DNA of 64,000 bases from Apostichopus japonicus. Taxonomy: Eukaryota > Echinodermata > Holothuroidea > Aspidochirotida > Stichopodidae. The translations under genes and the position numbers were made by a program. Below the pieces are notes generated by a model. That model was not told where the DNA came from. It did not search any database and was given only the letters and a program-made list of their open reading frames with translations. Location of the stretch: positions 23,455,499 to 23,519,498 of the forward strand of contig NC_092565.1 in the NCBI RefSeq assembly GCF_037975245.1, read 5' to 3'. This document shows, one piece after another, positions 1 through 12,900 of this stretch (position 1 is the stretch's first letter; the number at the start of each line of letters is the position of its first letter).

Positions 1-73
1 GGATGAGCGGGGGTAGGGAAAGGGAAGTGAGTTTGTTGTTGTTGTTTTCAAACATGTTCTTGTTTTTCTCCAG

Positions 74-3000
74 AATTTCGCCCCCTCTTTAAAGTACTCG
101 ACGTGACCACTAGGAAGTCAAAGCCATTTACAGGACGGTATACCTTAAAAGTCATCGGTGGCCAAGGGACCCAGGAAGATGAGATGAGTTACTTCACTCA
201 AGAAGAGATATCCAAGTATAACTGGCTGGATAGGTAAATAAGTAAATAATTTTCGATAATATTAAATATTTTCAACAAAATTTGGTCACAATTAGGATTA
301 AGTACAGCTTGTGGGTTTGACACCTTAAAGTTGACAGAAATTGTCACAGAAAGACATCTGTGGTCTTTAGAGCTACTCTAGCACAGTTATGAAGAATGGC
401 CATTTCATATAGCAGCCTTAACTCCCCACTTAATGTACAGCATTTTACTTATTAGCTTCCTATCAATTTTAAGTACCTATCCATGAGGTGATTACACATG
501 AAGATCAGTTTTCATAGAGCAGGCTCATCTCATAATTCAGACAGACATGTTCACAATTGTCCCCTTTCCTGATCATTGGAAACAACTAATTAATATACCC
601 CCAAATGTACAAGAGTGAACCCACCCACCCCACCATCTTTTTTCAAATACTGAGGTTAATCTTCTGATTTTCTATATATACTACAGATAAAAAACATGCA
701 TAGGTCAAATTTATTACGTAATGATTATTAAAGTCAGGGAAAGCATTTGGACTACTTTTTGACTGCAGATATTTTACCTTTTGGATATTTAATCATTCAC
801 CCCTACGAAAATAAGCTGACTGTAGATTAAAAAGTTGGCACAGTCTGCACATTGCAGCAGTTCCCTGAAATGCTTTTATGTCTGATCGTATCTCTATATA
901 GGCAGTGAACTGCTACAGATGACGTTTTCAAAGTTAGTAAATGGAAGTCTTACAGATGTTACTATAAATGATTACAAATTGAGGATATTTATTGTTTTAT
1001 AATTCCAGCAATACTCTCGTTTGGGTGCCTCTCACAGCATCCAAAGAGGCCACAGCTCACGTCTTCAACAGGAAGAATAATGGACTTGTCTGGAGATGCA
1101 AACAGTTTTCTCCCTGTTCTGATCAGCCGTTAAATTTTCCGTGGATGCCTGAATATACATTCCTTGTTGAAGTATCGAACAAGTAATTATTTCGTTTTTC
1201 TTGCTGTTGTAATTAACACAATAGCAGCCATGAAGTTTGAGAATGGCTGTAGGCAAAACATACCTATTGGGGATATCGATATGTGGAAGTTTAAAAAAAA
1301 ATTGTAAATTTGAGCAATTTATTTCTGTATTGTTTACATTCTAACAATACAAAATATTTTCTATGGATTAATTTTTTTCTGTTTTTTTTTTCATTTTAGA
1401 GATGTTGCAAGTTCTTCCTCGTATTGCGAGTACACAGTGCAGTTTATGGTGAAAGTTCACGGTTTACCAATTAGCTCTCAGAGATCAGTGAGAATTGTTG
1501 CTGTAAGTGTGACATAAAGATTTATCTGAGTTCATAAGCATCAAAATCATATTTTGCCATATGTCTAACTTATCGATATGATATTATTGAGTTTTCGTCA
1601 TTTATGAAGCATTCATCCTTTTTGTTTTCAGTGTGTCGTTTTGATGGCCATGTGGCAAACGAATAGAGCGGTTTAAAGTGTACACTGAATTATTCAGGTG
1701 TAAAACCTATTTTTCATGTTGCTATGTTTTGACAGAAATCATTTATGGTAGGTAGAGTGAGGAATCTGGGTTTTTTTAGGCTAAGGCCACAGACAACTCC
1801 TCATGAATATTCATTGAAAACCATGAAGATATTAGTGAATTACTGAAAACATTTCATTCCATTTTAGCAAATGTGAAAAAGAAAATTGTCTGATGTTAAT
1901 GCTGCAATCCAGACAGTGCGAAGAGAATAAGCCAACGTGTGATCAGAAATATGAATGAACTAAGAAGACGATTGAAAAAGTATTAGCAACACGCAACTAT
2001 TACCCTGACAGGGCAATACTTCACTGGTTATAGTAACAGCTGGTCCTACACAATGAGGTGCAATGTATGGCACGTGAAATATTGTTTCCAACTTTTTTAT
2101 GATTTTGTGTGTTCACAGTGGTGTATGCTTCTTTCATGTGGTATCATTGGTTTATTCTTACTCTGTGACTGGAACGAGAGACGTATCTGGCAGCGCACTA
2201 AACTCTGGGCGCAGCAGGGGTTCAAGGTACACCCTGATATGGGCTCCAGAGAGTGGGGCATTCAGACATCAGCATCTGGTTCAGGTAAGTCTTCAACTTA
2301 CTGGAAGAATTTACTGTCGATTTTACTACCATATAGTGAACATACTTGTACCCAGAAGGCTAGCTGATTATCACAAAGAATCATCTTTTTTGAGTAAATG
2401 GAAAACAGAATGTGCAGTCAAGATGTGTGTGTGTGCGTTTATGTATGTAGGTAAATGGGATGTGATGTGTCAGCTTGAAAACTTGACAATTTAAGAGGAA
2501 AAAGTTTGTTTGAAGTTCATACCTTTACTGTGCATCTGTTTTAGTGATTACAAGAATGCTGTTTTGTTTCCAGTGGAAGTTCAAATTGAGTTGAGGTCAA
2601 CAGTGTCCAAACGCTACAAATTTGATCCTCAAGGTTATGTCAAGGATTCTCACAGTTTCTATTGTAAACAATCACATATCACTATGAGTGGGATTTTATC
2701 ACCAATCATTCTTTTCCATGTAATGCTGATTGATGCAAATGAAATAAAGATAGTTCCATCCAATTAGGTGACTGGTTTGTATGATTAATTGAACTGTTGA
2801 TTCATCTTCATTAGATGGTCAGGCTAATAACTAACTTTGCTGCACACCATATGAAAATCCACCCTTTAGTAAGACTGCCATTCATTTTGCCCCATTGCTC
2901 ACTTCTTGGCCTTTCAAGGTTTTTAGTCTGTAACATTAGCCTATGTGTCATCTAATCAATTCGCCAAGCATTGCAAAGGAAACAAGCCCCGAAAAGTCAC

Positions 3001-4783
3001 TTGCACAGCTCAGATTTCCAGCGAACTACTGCAAGAGCCTATTAAAATGCCCAAGTGCAGGTAGACTGTTTTGTCAGCGGTATTAAACAGTGCATTTTCA
3101 AATGCGATATCTCATTCCATCCATATGATAACAAGAATAAATTACCATTGATCATGTATGCATGGTTCTTTATTTAGTTTGAAATTAGCAAAACTTTGTT
3201 TTGGCCCAAATGATAAGAATTGGTGAAAAACTGAATCCAACACCAGGGATGACATTGTTTATTTCAGAATTAAAGAATCATTTCCTCTCTGTAGAGCCAA
3301 TAATATTTTAAAAGCATGGTTCTCTCAATTTTGTTTAAGAATGAAGAATATGTCATTTGAAAGCATGCAGCTGTCGTAACCATATTGCCATAGCATACTT
3401 TGCCAGATATTCATCGACATGTGATGAATATATTGAATGCCAATATGTCCATGAATACATGATGCACATATTTAAAGAACATAGATAAAGAAAGCACACT
3501 GATGTAAAGATCTGAAACTACTTACTTTCACTGAATCAAATTGTACAGAAATGTATTTGGAAATGGGTGGATGGGGAGGGGAGGGGGGATTACTTATTTA
3601 TGAGAAAATATCTCTGAACACAGCTTTTTGTACTAAATTTTGGTCTTATTTTGATTAACTGTTATATTTTCTTGAGTTATAATCAGCAGGTTTGGTAAGA
3701 ATTGCTAACCTAACAGCAAACATTGCCTCTAAGTGTACTAACTGTTAATATATAGATGCAGACCGAATTAAATATATTATTATTGATGATATGGATATGA
3801 TTTTATTACAGCCCTAGAATTTCACAAATTTAGCCACTTGGTTAAAAACTTGCCAGTTACATCAAAAGTGACCAGGCATCGATAAGCACCATCATTACAC
3901 AAACTGTAGCATCACAAGCATGTCACATTTATTACTCTGTCATTTGGTTAAGGTATGTATTTTAGAATAAATATGTCACCGATGTAGTGTACCGATACTG
4001 ATATAGCGTCATCAGTGCATATACACATTCTAGCAGATTAAATAATGTATATTAACTGCTGTGCAAAATAGCTAGCTAAGTGAAAGAGTAGTTGGAAGTT
4101 GATCAACATGGCTGATTAGAATATAAAACCGTGTTGTTGTATTTTATTTAACCATCCGGTTAAATCCGAAGTCGATCCACGGCCACAGATCCGACAACCA
4201 TGTCTTTTTTTGTCTTTACCTAATTGCCTTTGTTTGGTTAGTTATACATCTATGTTGGACAAAATGACATTATCTGCTTTGATTTACTTCCAGAAAGTTC
4301 ATTTAGTTCAAATCCTTTCGGAGATAGCATCGCTGCAAGAAGGACACTGAATCTTGAACAGCCAAACAGTAAGTTTCCTTCCATTATCAAGTTAAAAGAA
4401 TTGCAACTTGCAATGCAATCTTTTGTTTTATTCTATCAACTCATGGAGAATTCTGTGCATTTTCTCATTCTTTCACAGAATTGATGTTGTTTATCTTCAT
4501 CAGAGGATATAAGCACATAAATCGTCAGTTCGTGCTAGCCGTGATCTAGTGATTTAGGCAAATCATAATTTTGTGTTTGTTCAAAGAGAAATGTTGCTTG
4601 TTTGCTTTGTTTTCCTTAAAAAGAGTACAGTGAATATTTTCAGACTAAATGTTTTCTTTTTTGATGATTATGTTGTTATCAGGAGCTGAGATCACATGGA
4701 ACCTGGATGGGGCATGGACTGAGTCTAAATCGACGAATACTCTAGACCAGATCAGCAAAGAAGTGGAATCCGAAGTATTGTAA
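74..4783 (+). CDS. 3' part of a single-pass membrane protein gene (six exons, 5' end outside window)
   Basis: I see six exons joined in phase: 74-233, 1009-1182, 1400-1502, 2119-2284, 4294-4368 and 4683-4783, ending in TAA. All introns have AG acceptors and GT donors. The visible product is about 258 aa. About 145 residues come first, with several Cys and Trp, and look like an extracellular or lumenal domain. A single hydrophobic stretch follows at the start of the fourth visible exon (WCMLLSCGIIGLFLLC), then the basic stop-transfer run NERR. The cytosolic tail is about 95 aa with an NPF tripeptide (SSNPFGD), a motif that can bind EH domains, and an acidic C-terminus (EVESEVL). This suggests a type I membrane protein, possibly trafficked by endocytic adaptors. 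I do not recognise the family. The exon at 2119-2284 could instead end at an alternative GT near 2227. The splice model is firmer than the function. Confidence 0.7.
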
Positions 4784-4895
4784 CTTTTCCTGAAGAGCAC
4801 TTTTGTTGTCTTTCAATGAGGAACGACCAACACGGCTTAGTCTGGAGGTTAAAAAGTAGTTTCTGCCTGTGTTTATAACCTATCAGAATAAATCA
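4784..4895 (+). other. 3' UTR and poly(A) signal of the membrane protein gene
   Basis: After the TAA at 4781-4783 the reading frame is not continued. A canonical AATAAA lies near 4887 (in GAATAAATCATTG), about 105 bases downstream. Later signals could also be used. Confidence 0.45.
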
Positions 4896-4899
4896 TTGA

Positions 4900-6180
4900 T
4901 GGATTCCTATAATGAATTTGAAAACAACCTAAATATTTTTAATGCTCTGATATTCTTCATGACAAAATATTTTACTGTGCAGTGGTTTATTGGATGGTAC
5001 AGGACAGTCTCTTGTTTATAAGAGAAAAGAAAAAAAAATAGTGATCGAAGATGTGACATCCACTTTCAGGGACAGACTTGAGAAGGTGGAACCCTGTCCT
5101 TACCAGGATAAGTGGTAGCACCACTTGGCCACACATGCATACCCACACAATTTATTACTTGGCCGGTAAACTTTAGGTGTATTTGTTTTGTTACTGAAAT
5201 GCATTGTTTCTTCCTTTCTCAAACTAATTTGTGGTTGCACTGCTGGTGGATTATATCAGCCCAAAAATATGATCAATAATTTAATTTCTGGTTATTGTAA
5301 ACTTTTGCCAAGATAACTTTAAGTTTACTGTGTTTTTAAAAAAAAAAATTCTTATGAAAACTGCTTATTATTAAAACAAACCTTCAGATTACCAGATTCA
5401 GGAAGTAATCATAGCTTTTGGAGGAAATGTGAACACGAATTCCAGTGTTAAAATTTAAGAGACAGTGTAAATTGTTACCATGAATGTATGTAGTGAAAGC
5501 TTGCCATAACTAGAAGATCCACTTGTGTTATTCTATGTGAGTATTTATGTTTAATTTTGCAGGGTATCCCACTGGTTTCTGTGACCATATGAGCCTAGTA
5601 TACACATAGGCTCATAGTCGTATTGATAAATGTGGGCACAAACCATAGACGTGTTGTGTTGGTGCTGGAATAGGATTTCTCAAGAACAAGTATGTTAGAT
5701 TGAGTGCTTCTAGTAACTGTGTACAGCTGTACATGTTTAAAATAAACTTAATGACAGTTTATTTGGTTTTTATGAACAGTTACTGTGGTAATATCACTAA
5801 GAGAAAAAGAATACAGGATTGTGTAACTGATAATCCCCAATATGTGTTTGGAACTTGAAAGAGGTAATTTCTTTTTTTATTGGTCAAGGGCATATGACTT
5901 TGTAAGGTGAGCAATCTGTGACATCACTCTATCAAAGGAAGTTTGAATTGTTAATGTTGTTTACTGCATACAAGCTCAAATAATAAATGACTTATTGCAT
6001 CGAAATATTCCAAAAGGTGTTAGGTTCTCTGCAGTAAATAGCAAATTAAAAAAATGTAAATAATCCAGTGCTCCTTTTAAAGGAGTAATTGGAAAAGTAT
6101 AATGTTAGCAACTACTCTGAAATTAAATGCATTTTTATGATATTAGGTGATTTACAAAAATTGTTTCTATGACCCATCTG
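4900..6180. other. AT-rich intergenic sequence
   Basis: I see no supported gene in this stretch. It is AT-rich single-copy-looking sequence with short A and T runs. Confidence 0.5.
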
Positions 6181-6181
6181 A

Positions 6182-6452
6182 CAGTATTGTTTTAATTCAT
6201 AATTCTGTGAATGATTCTACTATGTGTTTGCAATGTATTGTTTTAATTCATAATTCTGCGAATGATTCTACTATGTGTTTGCAATGTATTATTTGAATTC
6301 ATAATTCTGCGTATGATTCTACTATGTGTTTGCAATGTATTGTTTTAATTCATAATTCTGGGAATGATTCTATTATGTGTTTGCAATGTATTGTTTGAAT
6401 TCATAATTCTGCGTATGATTGATTCTACTATGTGTTTGCAATGTATTGTTTG
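6182..6452. repeat. 51-bp tandem repeat, about 5 copies
   Basis: Five head-to-tail copies of a 51-bp unit containing TTCATAATTCTG and CTATGTGTTTGCAAT. The copies differ at a few positions, for example GCGAATG versus GCGTATG, and the last has a 4-bp GATT duplication. A short (GATT)n run follows near 6500. No coding potential. Confidence 0.9.
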
Positions 6453-6459
6453 AAGAGGA

Positions 6460-8610
6460 TCTGGCTTAAACTAATTAGCTATTAATGTGATTCGATTGCA
6501 TGATTGATTGATTGATTAATGATTGATATAAGCTGAATTATTGCTTGAATTAAAGTGACAAATTGAATCAAATGCTTTAAAATTTGTGTCCTTCCTTTAT
6601 TCACTTTTTTTATCTAGAAAGTTACATTAATGTCCATCAAAAGTTCTGCAAAAGATATAAATTGGCCAAGCTGCTTTATTCCTTCAAGAAATGTATTTTA
6701 GCCAAAGCTTTTCCTTGAAAAGTTTATTTTGGCAATGCAACTTTTTTATTTGGAGAAATAACTTGGCAAAACAGTTTTGCCATAATGTATTTCTTACAAA
6801 AAAAAATTGAAACAAATATCTTGGAAAAATTCTGGATGGCGATATTGAGTTTTCATAGTTATTTCTCTCCAATATATATGAGTCATCTGTAAGTTTGATG
6901 ATGTTGCCTTGATGGCTTAGAGGAATATGTGATTTCTATCTGAGGAGACAAAGTGCACCGAGCATCACTGCCTCAAAACTTCCTTACAAATTTGGATCAT
7001 CTGAGCATTCTGTACCACAAATTTCAGTATTAAAAGGAAACAAAAACAAAACTTGTTAATTTACATCCCCCCCCCCCCCATAGCACTTTTAACTAATTAC
7101 AATTTTCTTAATTCCTGGACAAATGAGCACTACATTTAGGTAACAAAACGGTATGCCAACTAATTAATTATCATGTATTGTATGAGTCGCCCAAAAGGAC
7201 ACTTTTGTGTTATGAAAAGTAGCAACTTTAGGGTTTTTCACAAACTATGGAGCAGGAGGACATGGGTCTTTTCCCATGAGTGGACCCACTCCCCAGCAAC
7301 ATTGCCATTGCATGATGAAGGAGCAATTGATCCCAAACACATAACTCAGTGGTATAATTAAATAAAATTTCGAAAATACATTATCGATGTCACTGCTCGT
7401 ATCAAATTGGTACCATGGAGTTGTTAGGGCACTAAAAACTCCCAGGTGACACTAAGTATGTTTGGCGAAGCAAATCTAATGACGTCAGTATTAACGATAT
7501 TTGGATTAGCCAATAGTACAAGTTTCCGGGCAGACAGTTTTCCTGGTAAAGGCAATTTCCCCGGAAGAAGCAAAGTGCATGGACTGTCTGGCACGGGAAT
7601 ATAATTTCCAGCCTACGAACGTGCATGTGCAAGGAATCGTCTCGGTTTGAGATAACTTACTTCTTTGAAAGGTGAAGTGACATTATTTTACCAACCCCAA
7701 AGTTTCAATGCTTTTTTGTCTTAGGATAATTTACCCAGTCACAGCTGAGGCCGAAAGGGTGGGTGAAATAGGTGATCGAACTTTATCTGGGTCCTGCGTT
7801 ATTACGTTGGGCGTAGGCTAACCTGGGCCTAGGCTAGGCTCTCCGTCAGTGTGTGCGGAGACGCACCACGAACAAGTTCCGAGTTCTGCTGAGCACTACC
7901 ATGACTAGACCAATCTTTGGTTTAGTACTGTGTAGGTGTAGCCGAACGAATTAATGTGTAACTGGTAGAAATGTCCACATGCTTTCTCTCAACTATATAA
8001 ACTTAAAACAGTAGACACCACACCCAACCATCAACCAGATTCAACAGACAGAACAGTGGTCAGGCTCAAGCACAGGAATGAAAATTTATGAGTAATTTAT
8101 TTGCTCTCAGTCACTTATAACTAAAACACTATTACATGACTTGGAATTCTTTACAAGTAGTAACAAAAGAAGGCTTCTAGCAACTTCTGCCATTGAGAGT
8201 ACACCCTTTGAATAAGAGTTTAATTACAGTGTAGTACAATGGAAACAAACAAAGGTAACATTGAATGGATTCGAAGCATGGCCATTAAACAATGAAAATG
8301 CATATACAGAACAGTCTGTGCAGAAAGCTGCTCATTACAAACATTACTCATAACCTTACTTTTTGTCAAATTTGGTAAATTTAAGTAGCTTAGGCTAAGA
8401 AAATCTATTAAGTTCTATAAGAGAAAGCATCAATAACTTGTCGACAAATGAAGTCTCACATAGATAAAACAAATAACATCAATTTGGTACTAAGCGAACC
8501 AATAATCCAATATGGTGAGATAAGAAATATTGAAAAAAAAGGAAAGATTTTTTCTTACTTAAACCAGCACAGGCTTATTTTATTCCCATTCTAGCCAAAC
8601 ATGCCTGGTT
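6460..8610. other. Intergenic sequence without recognisable genes
   Basis: Short ORFs here show no family motif or codon signal. The stretch includes a C-run near 7068-7079. The only other pattern I note is a GC-richer patch at 7740-7900. Confidence 0.4.
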
Positions 8611-8621
8611 TCTTTTCAGAG

Positions 8622-8959
8622 CAGTGGCGGAGCTAGGGGTATTGGTCAGAGGGGGCGAGAATGGTCTGTAGGGGCGCTTTCGACACTATCCAAGCGGAGC
8701 GCTACCACGGGTTGGCGCGGAGCGTACAGGCATTTTTTGAGTAAAGATACTCCCTAGATCGCCGGAAATGACCCTTTCCGGGCCTTGCTAATTTGCAGAT
8801 AATGTGACAAATGTCAATAGGTAGATGAGAGCACAATAAAAAAGGCAATAATCGCGAATAAGTAAAAAGTGGTAAAAAGCTGAAAAGGGCGCCAGCAGTC
8901 GATTTGAGTCCGTCAGGGGGGGGATCCGCCCCCCTGACTGTATGGACGCTCCGCCACTG
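8622..8959. mobile_element. hAT-type non-autonomous (miniature) transposon, complete with target-site duplication
   Basis: The 338-bp element starts CAGTGGCGGAGC and ends with the exact reverse complement GCTCCGCCACTG, a 12-bp terminal inverted repeat. It is flanked by a perfect 8-bp direct repeat, TTTCAGAG, at 8614-8621 and 8960-8967. An 8-bp duplication with CAG-type termini is the established signature of the hAT superfamily. There is no transposase ORF, so it must be mobilised in trans. Inside, at about 8675-8725, is the GCGGAGCG hairpin motif that recurs in seven other places in the window. A G-run and C-run near 8915-8935 can pair with each other. Confidence 0.9.
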
Positions 8960-9089
8960 TTTCAGAGCGGTGTATATGGTAATTTGGCAGTCTGTTTTGC
9001 CTTGTTAATTTGCTTTGGCAATTACAATGTAGTGACACTCTGCCAAAGTATCTCCTACCTCCTCATATAGCTACATGTATCAGGTCAAT

Positions 9090-9471
9090 GAAATGTGGGG
9101 TGAGGTAAGATCACTCAAAAACTTGGCCAGGTATTAACTGTTAGTATCAATACAATAGGAGTGAAGATAGGAAAGGAATTACTATTAGTACATTTATGAA
9201 TTTTGGGCAGTCCATAAATTCTAGCAAGATGAGAGCCTGTAGGGTAAATGTTCATATAGTTGTCTTAGAGCTGTGAAAAAAACCTGAAAGATCTCTGCAA
9301 CTTTCCTTCTTTGCAGTAAGTTGGATCAGAATTTATTATCTTGAACCTTGTTTCATCGTTGATTATTGAACTGATTGCTGCATTGCAAGCTTGCCGAACC
9401 ACAATAACAAATCCATTACCTTTGTCAGGTTTCAAAATGACAATTCTGGTATTATTTTTTAGTTTTTGCAC
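9090..9471 (-). pseudogene. Penelope-like element reverse transcriptase fragment (frameshifted)
   Basis: Read on the minus strand from 9471, one frame gives RIVILKPDKGNGFVIV followed by a stretch ending in SDPTYCKEGKLQ. A shifted frame then gives ARIYGLPKIHK near 9195, and a further shift gives YLAKFLSDLTSPHI. The order DKGN, then YGLPKIHK, then NLAK-FLS is characteristic of the N-terminal part of Penelope-like reverse transcriptases. At least two frameshifts and in-frame stops show that it is dead. The catalytic YxDD region, the GIY-YIG endonuclease and the terminal repeats are not visible, so this is a truncated internal piece. Related sequence may extend to about 9560. Confidence 0.8.
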
Positions 9472-9987
9472 TTGTACTTATCTTGATCGGTAGTAGAGGG
9501 TTTGTCATTCAAAACATAGTTGGTTGCAAGGTTTATATATTCAGTGGAATTTTTCTGGTGTGTTGATCGGTAAATATATACCTCATAAAGAAAATCCATG
9601 TATACTCCAAAAGAAAATATTATTAGACATATTGTTTTAGAAAATATATTTCCGAAAACAATACTCCTTATTTGTCAGTTATGAGTCATATCTTATTTCT
9701 CTGCTTTTGTCTAATAATTTATATATATAGTCCAAACTAAATTCATTGGCAACAGTGCCAAACATCCGCTTCAAACATTAAAGTTCAACAAAAACCTATT
9801 AACTATTTGATTTGGAATTAAAGTTTGCCAGCAAAATATGAGTCTGCTCTCATATCCTAACTTACCCTGTTTGCAAAAGTGTTGCTAATTTTTGAGCAAG
9901 CAATAACAGCATCAATCATACATGTGCAGAACTTTGCATTCACCAAACAATTTTGTCTCATATTTCAGCGAATAAGAGCAGCGAATT

Positions 9988-12900
9988 ATGGGAGATGTGG
10001 AAGAATTGGTTGCTAGTGAGGTAGATGTCATCTCCATTACATGCAGTGATGATGATGATTATCTTATCAGCGAAGAGCTAGAAGATACCAAAAGGGACAA
10101 ATTCAGATTAGAAAGGTAACCGTGTCTTCAACTTTTGGCCAAGTTGCAAAGTTATGATTGTGACATTATAAACTAGAATTTTTATCATTTTTGCTATTGA
10201 AAAGTGTACAACTTGTAGTACGACTAGAATGCTCGATATATTCTCAACAACAAACATCATCAGAGACTATTTTATGGAAAGTGTTACCCATCTTGGTCTG
10301 AGTTATCATGCAAATTAAAGTTCCTAATAACAGCTTTAATTATTCAAGATATTTCTTCTCATTCTTTTCAGGCAAGTCAAGAAGGAGAAAGTTGATAACT
10401 ACCCCCAGTATGGTGGTGTCATCACCACCATTCTACCACTGAGTGTTACTCCCGCTGTTCCTATCCCAGAAGCCAGGGCATCAGTTTGCCCTGACAATGT
10501 TAATGCAGCATTGCCAAATGACAGAGATAGTACAACTAGTGTTATGCAACATGAAGCATCTGAAGCAACTGACAAAGTCACAGATAAAGTAAAACCCAGT
10601 TCAGAAGCAAAGAAAATAATCAACAGAAAGTTCTTTTCAGAGGGGCAGTCAAATAGTGGTAGATGTACCGCCACCAAAACTGTTGATAGAAAGCACAGCA
10701 ACGTTAGGATGGAGAAGAGGTTTGTATAGATATCTTGGAGAACTGTAATGTGAGAAGAGCCAACTGTTTATGTTGTACAGGATTAAAATGACAGGTCTAT
10801 TTGTCTATTCTTCAGATTCATATTTGTTATCGTTGGTAAATTAATCATTTCAGTGAAGTGAGTCAATTGAAATTATTATTGAGTTTATGTACTTGTGAAC
10901 CTAGTCACTAGTGCATTGTTGACTTGAATGATTGGCCAGGATAAATAGATTTAAAGGAGCCTGTTTTTAAGTGTATGACACGTTCAAAACTGACATATTT
11001 TCTTTGCAAGCCACCAATTCCTAGATATGCTAAAATGACCATCATGTTTTAAACTATTCCCACAGATGCTCCAACCTACTTCAGTGGCAAAGGTTGGAGG
11101 CTGTTGTGAATAAAAAAACTGTTAGATGCTGTATATTTGTTAACTACTGTAAGTTCAGAGAAACCAAATAGCAAAGCAATAAAGAGAATGATCAGGCACA
11201 CTACAGAATGTTGATTCTAGTCGTCACTATTTTTGCTTCTAAGATCATACGGTGCAGTGTGCTGGAATTTTTGGAAATAATATTACCAGTTGAATGAAAC
11301 TGTATATCTTGTATTCTAGGTTTTCAGGTAATAATATCATATCACAGCATTTGTTAGACTGTCAATTCTGTTTTACATCTGCGAAGTCATGTCCATATTT
11401 GACTATTGTTCCTCCCACAGACCACTACCGAGGTGCAGGAAGCAGCCGATGGTAAGACCAACTTATTCAACTTGTTTGGATTTTCTTCAGTGCCATCATT
11501 GTATTGTCTGTTTCTACAGTGGCATCTCATTTCTACTTTCTTTCAACTGTAGCAAAGTCCTTTTATTGAAGAAAATGTCTGTTAGAGAGGTAAAGGGAAG
11601 AAACATTTTTCAAATGACGTATGGGTGAAAATAGATGACAATGTTAATTTGAATAGGAATGATATGGATATTTTGAGAATATTTGGAGTTTACTGAGGTC
11701 CCTGCTGGAAATGGTCATTGAAAAAAGATTCTCACAGCAGCAGTAGAAGTGTTAAAGCTTGATATGTAGGGGGCCAGTTTATCTTTTCAGCAACTTCAGA
11801 GGCAATATTGATTACCATTTACTCCTAAGGTTGACAAAATGGCTTGGAAATATCAATATTTGAAAACAAGGAATGTACAACTTCATACCACCTTATTAAC
11901 AACTTTGAAGAATAAATATTCCACAGTGACACTTCTGCAGAACAAAACACTTCCCCATTGCTACTCCAATTGTACCCAGTGTCGCCCGCCTCTTCTAAAC
12001 TCAGTGCCTCTAAGTTTACTACCCTTTTTACTTTCTGGCAAATTCACTATACTCAAGCCGGCATAGAGCAACTTCTCTGGATTAGCGCAACATTGCAATG
12101 TCAGAATTTTTCTGAATCAATAAAGGCCTCTCAGATCTACCAAAGTGGCACATTTCAAACGTTTCTTTGTCAGTTTACAATGCAGTTTTCTAGAAGGGCT
12201 CTACAGTTTTCTTTCATCTTTCAGAGAAACGTTTCATGTCTTGACCGCGGTGAGCCATCCAGAGGAAATCAAGATCTTTGGGAGCGAATGCAGGAAATGC
12301 AATACCATAACAACCAACTGACCAACCTTGTGGAGAACCTGTATGTGAAGCTTAACGAGAAATCGAACCTGGAGAAAGTGATCTGCACTAAGGCACGGAG
12401 ATACAGACAGGAGCTATCTCACCAGCGTCCAGAGGTCATCATCAATCCAGTCGATGATCCAATAAACCAGAGAGATATTTACAATGAAGAAAAAGAGGAG
12501 AATATTCTTAAACCGCAGCGACGGCTACATCGATACGAATCGAATGGTCAAAGCTTCCCTGATCAGCCACGTGACATTTATCAGGGAAGGATGGTGGGCT
12601 TGGATGAGGGCATTATACCTTCAGTTACCCCAGACCAACCCGAATTTACTAAACTGAGAGAGAGAGGTGTCCATGCAAGGGCCAGATTCATTCAAGGAAG
12701 CGAAAGAGGTGACCGGAATTGGTCTGACCGATCTGACAGGGAAGTACCGTACCGTGAGTTCTATGAGGAGGATGAGGATGCCACAGAGCAGATATTTCCT
12801 CGCCGCTCAATGCTAGGGAGGCGGGCTGAGGCGAGCGATGATTTAGATAAGAATCGCCCAGCAGTGCCACGTTGTTACCGTTCACCCACCATAAACACCT

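Noticed and set aside
11066-11149. Longer exon ending at the strong GTAAGT near 11150
   Set aside because: It leaves in phase 1, and joining to exon 3 and exon 4 then produces a stop at the exon 4 boundary, so it cannot be part of the main model.
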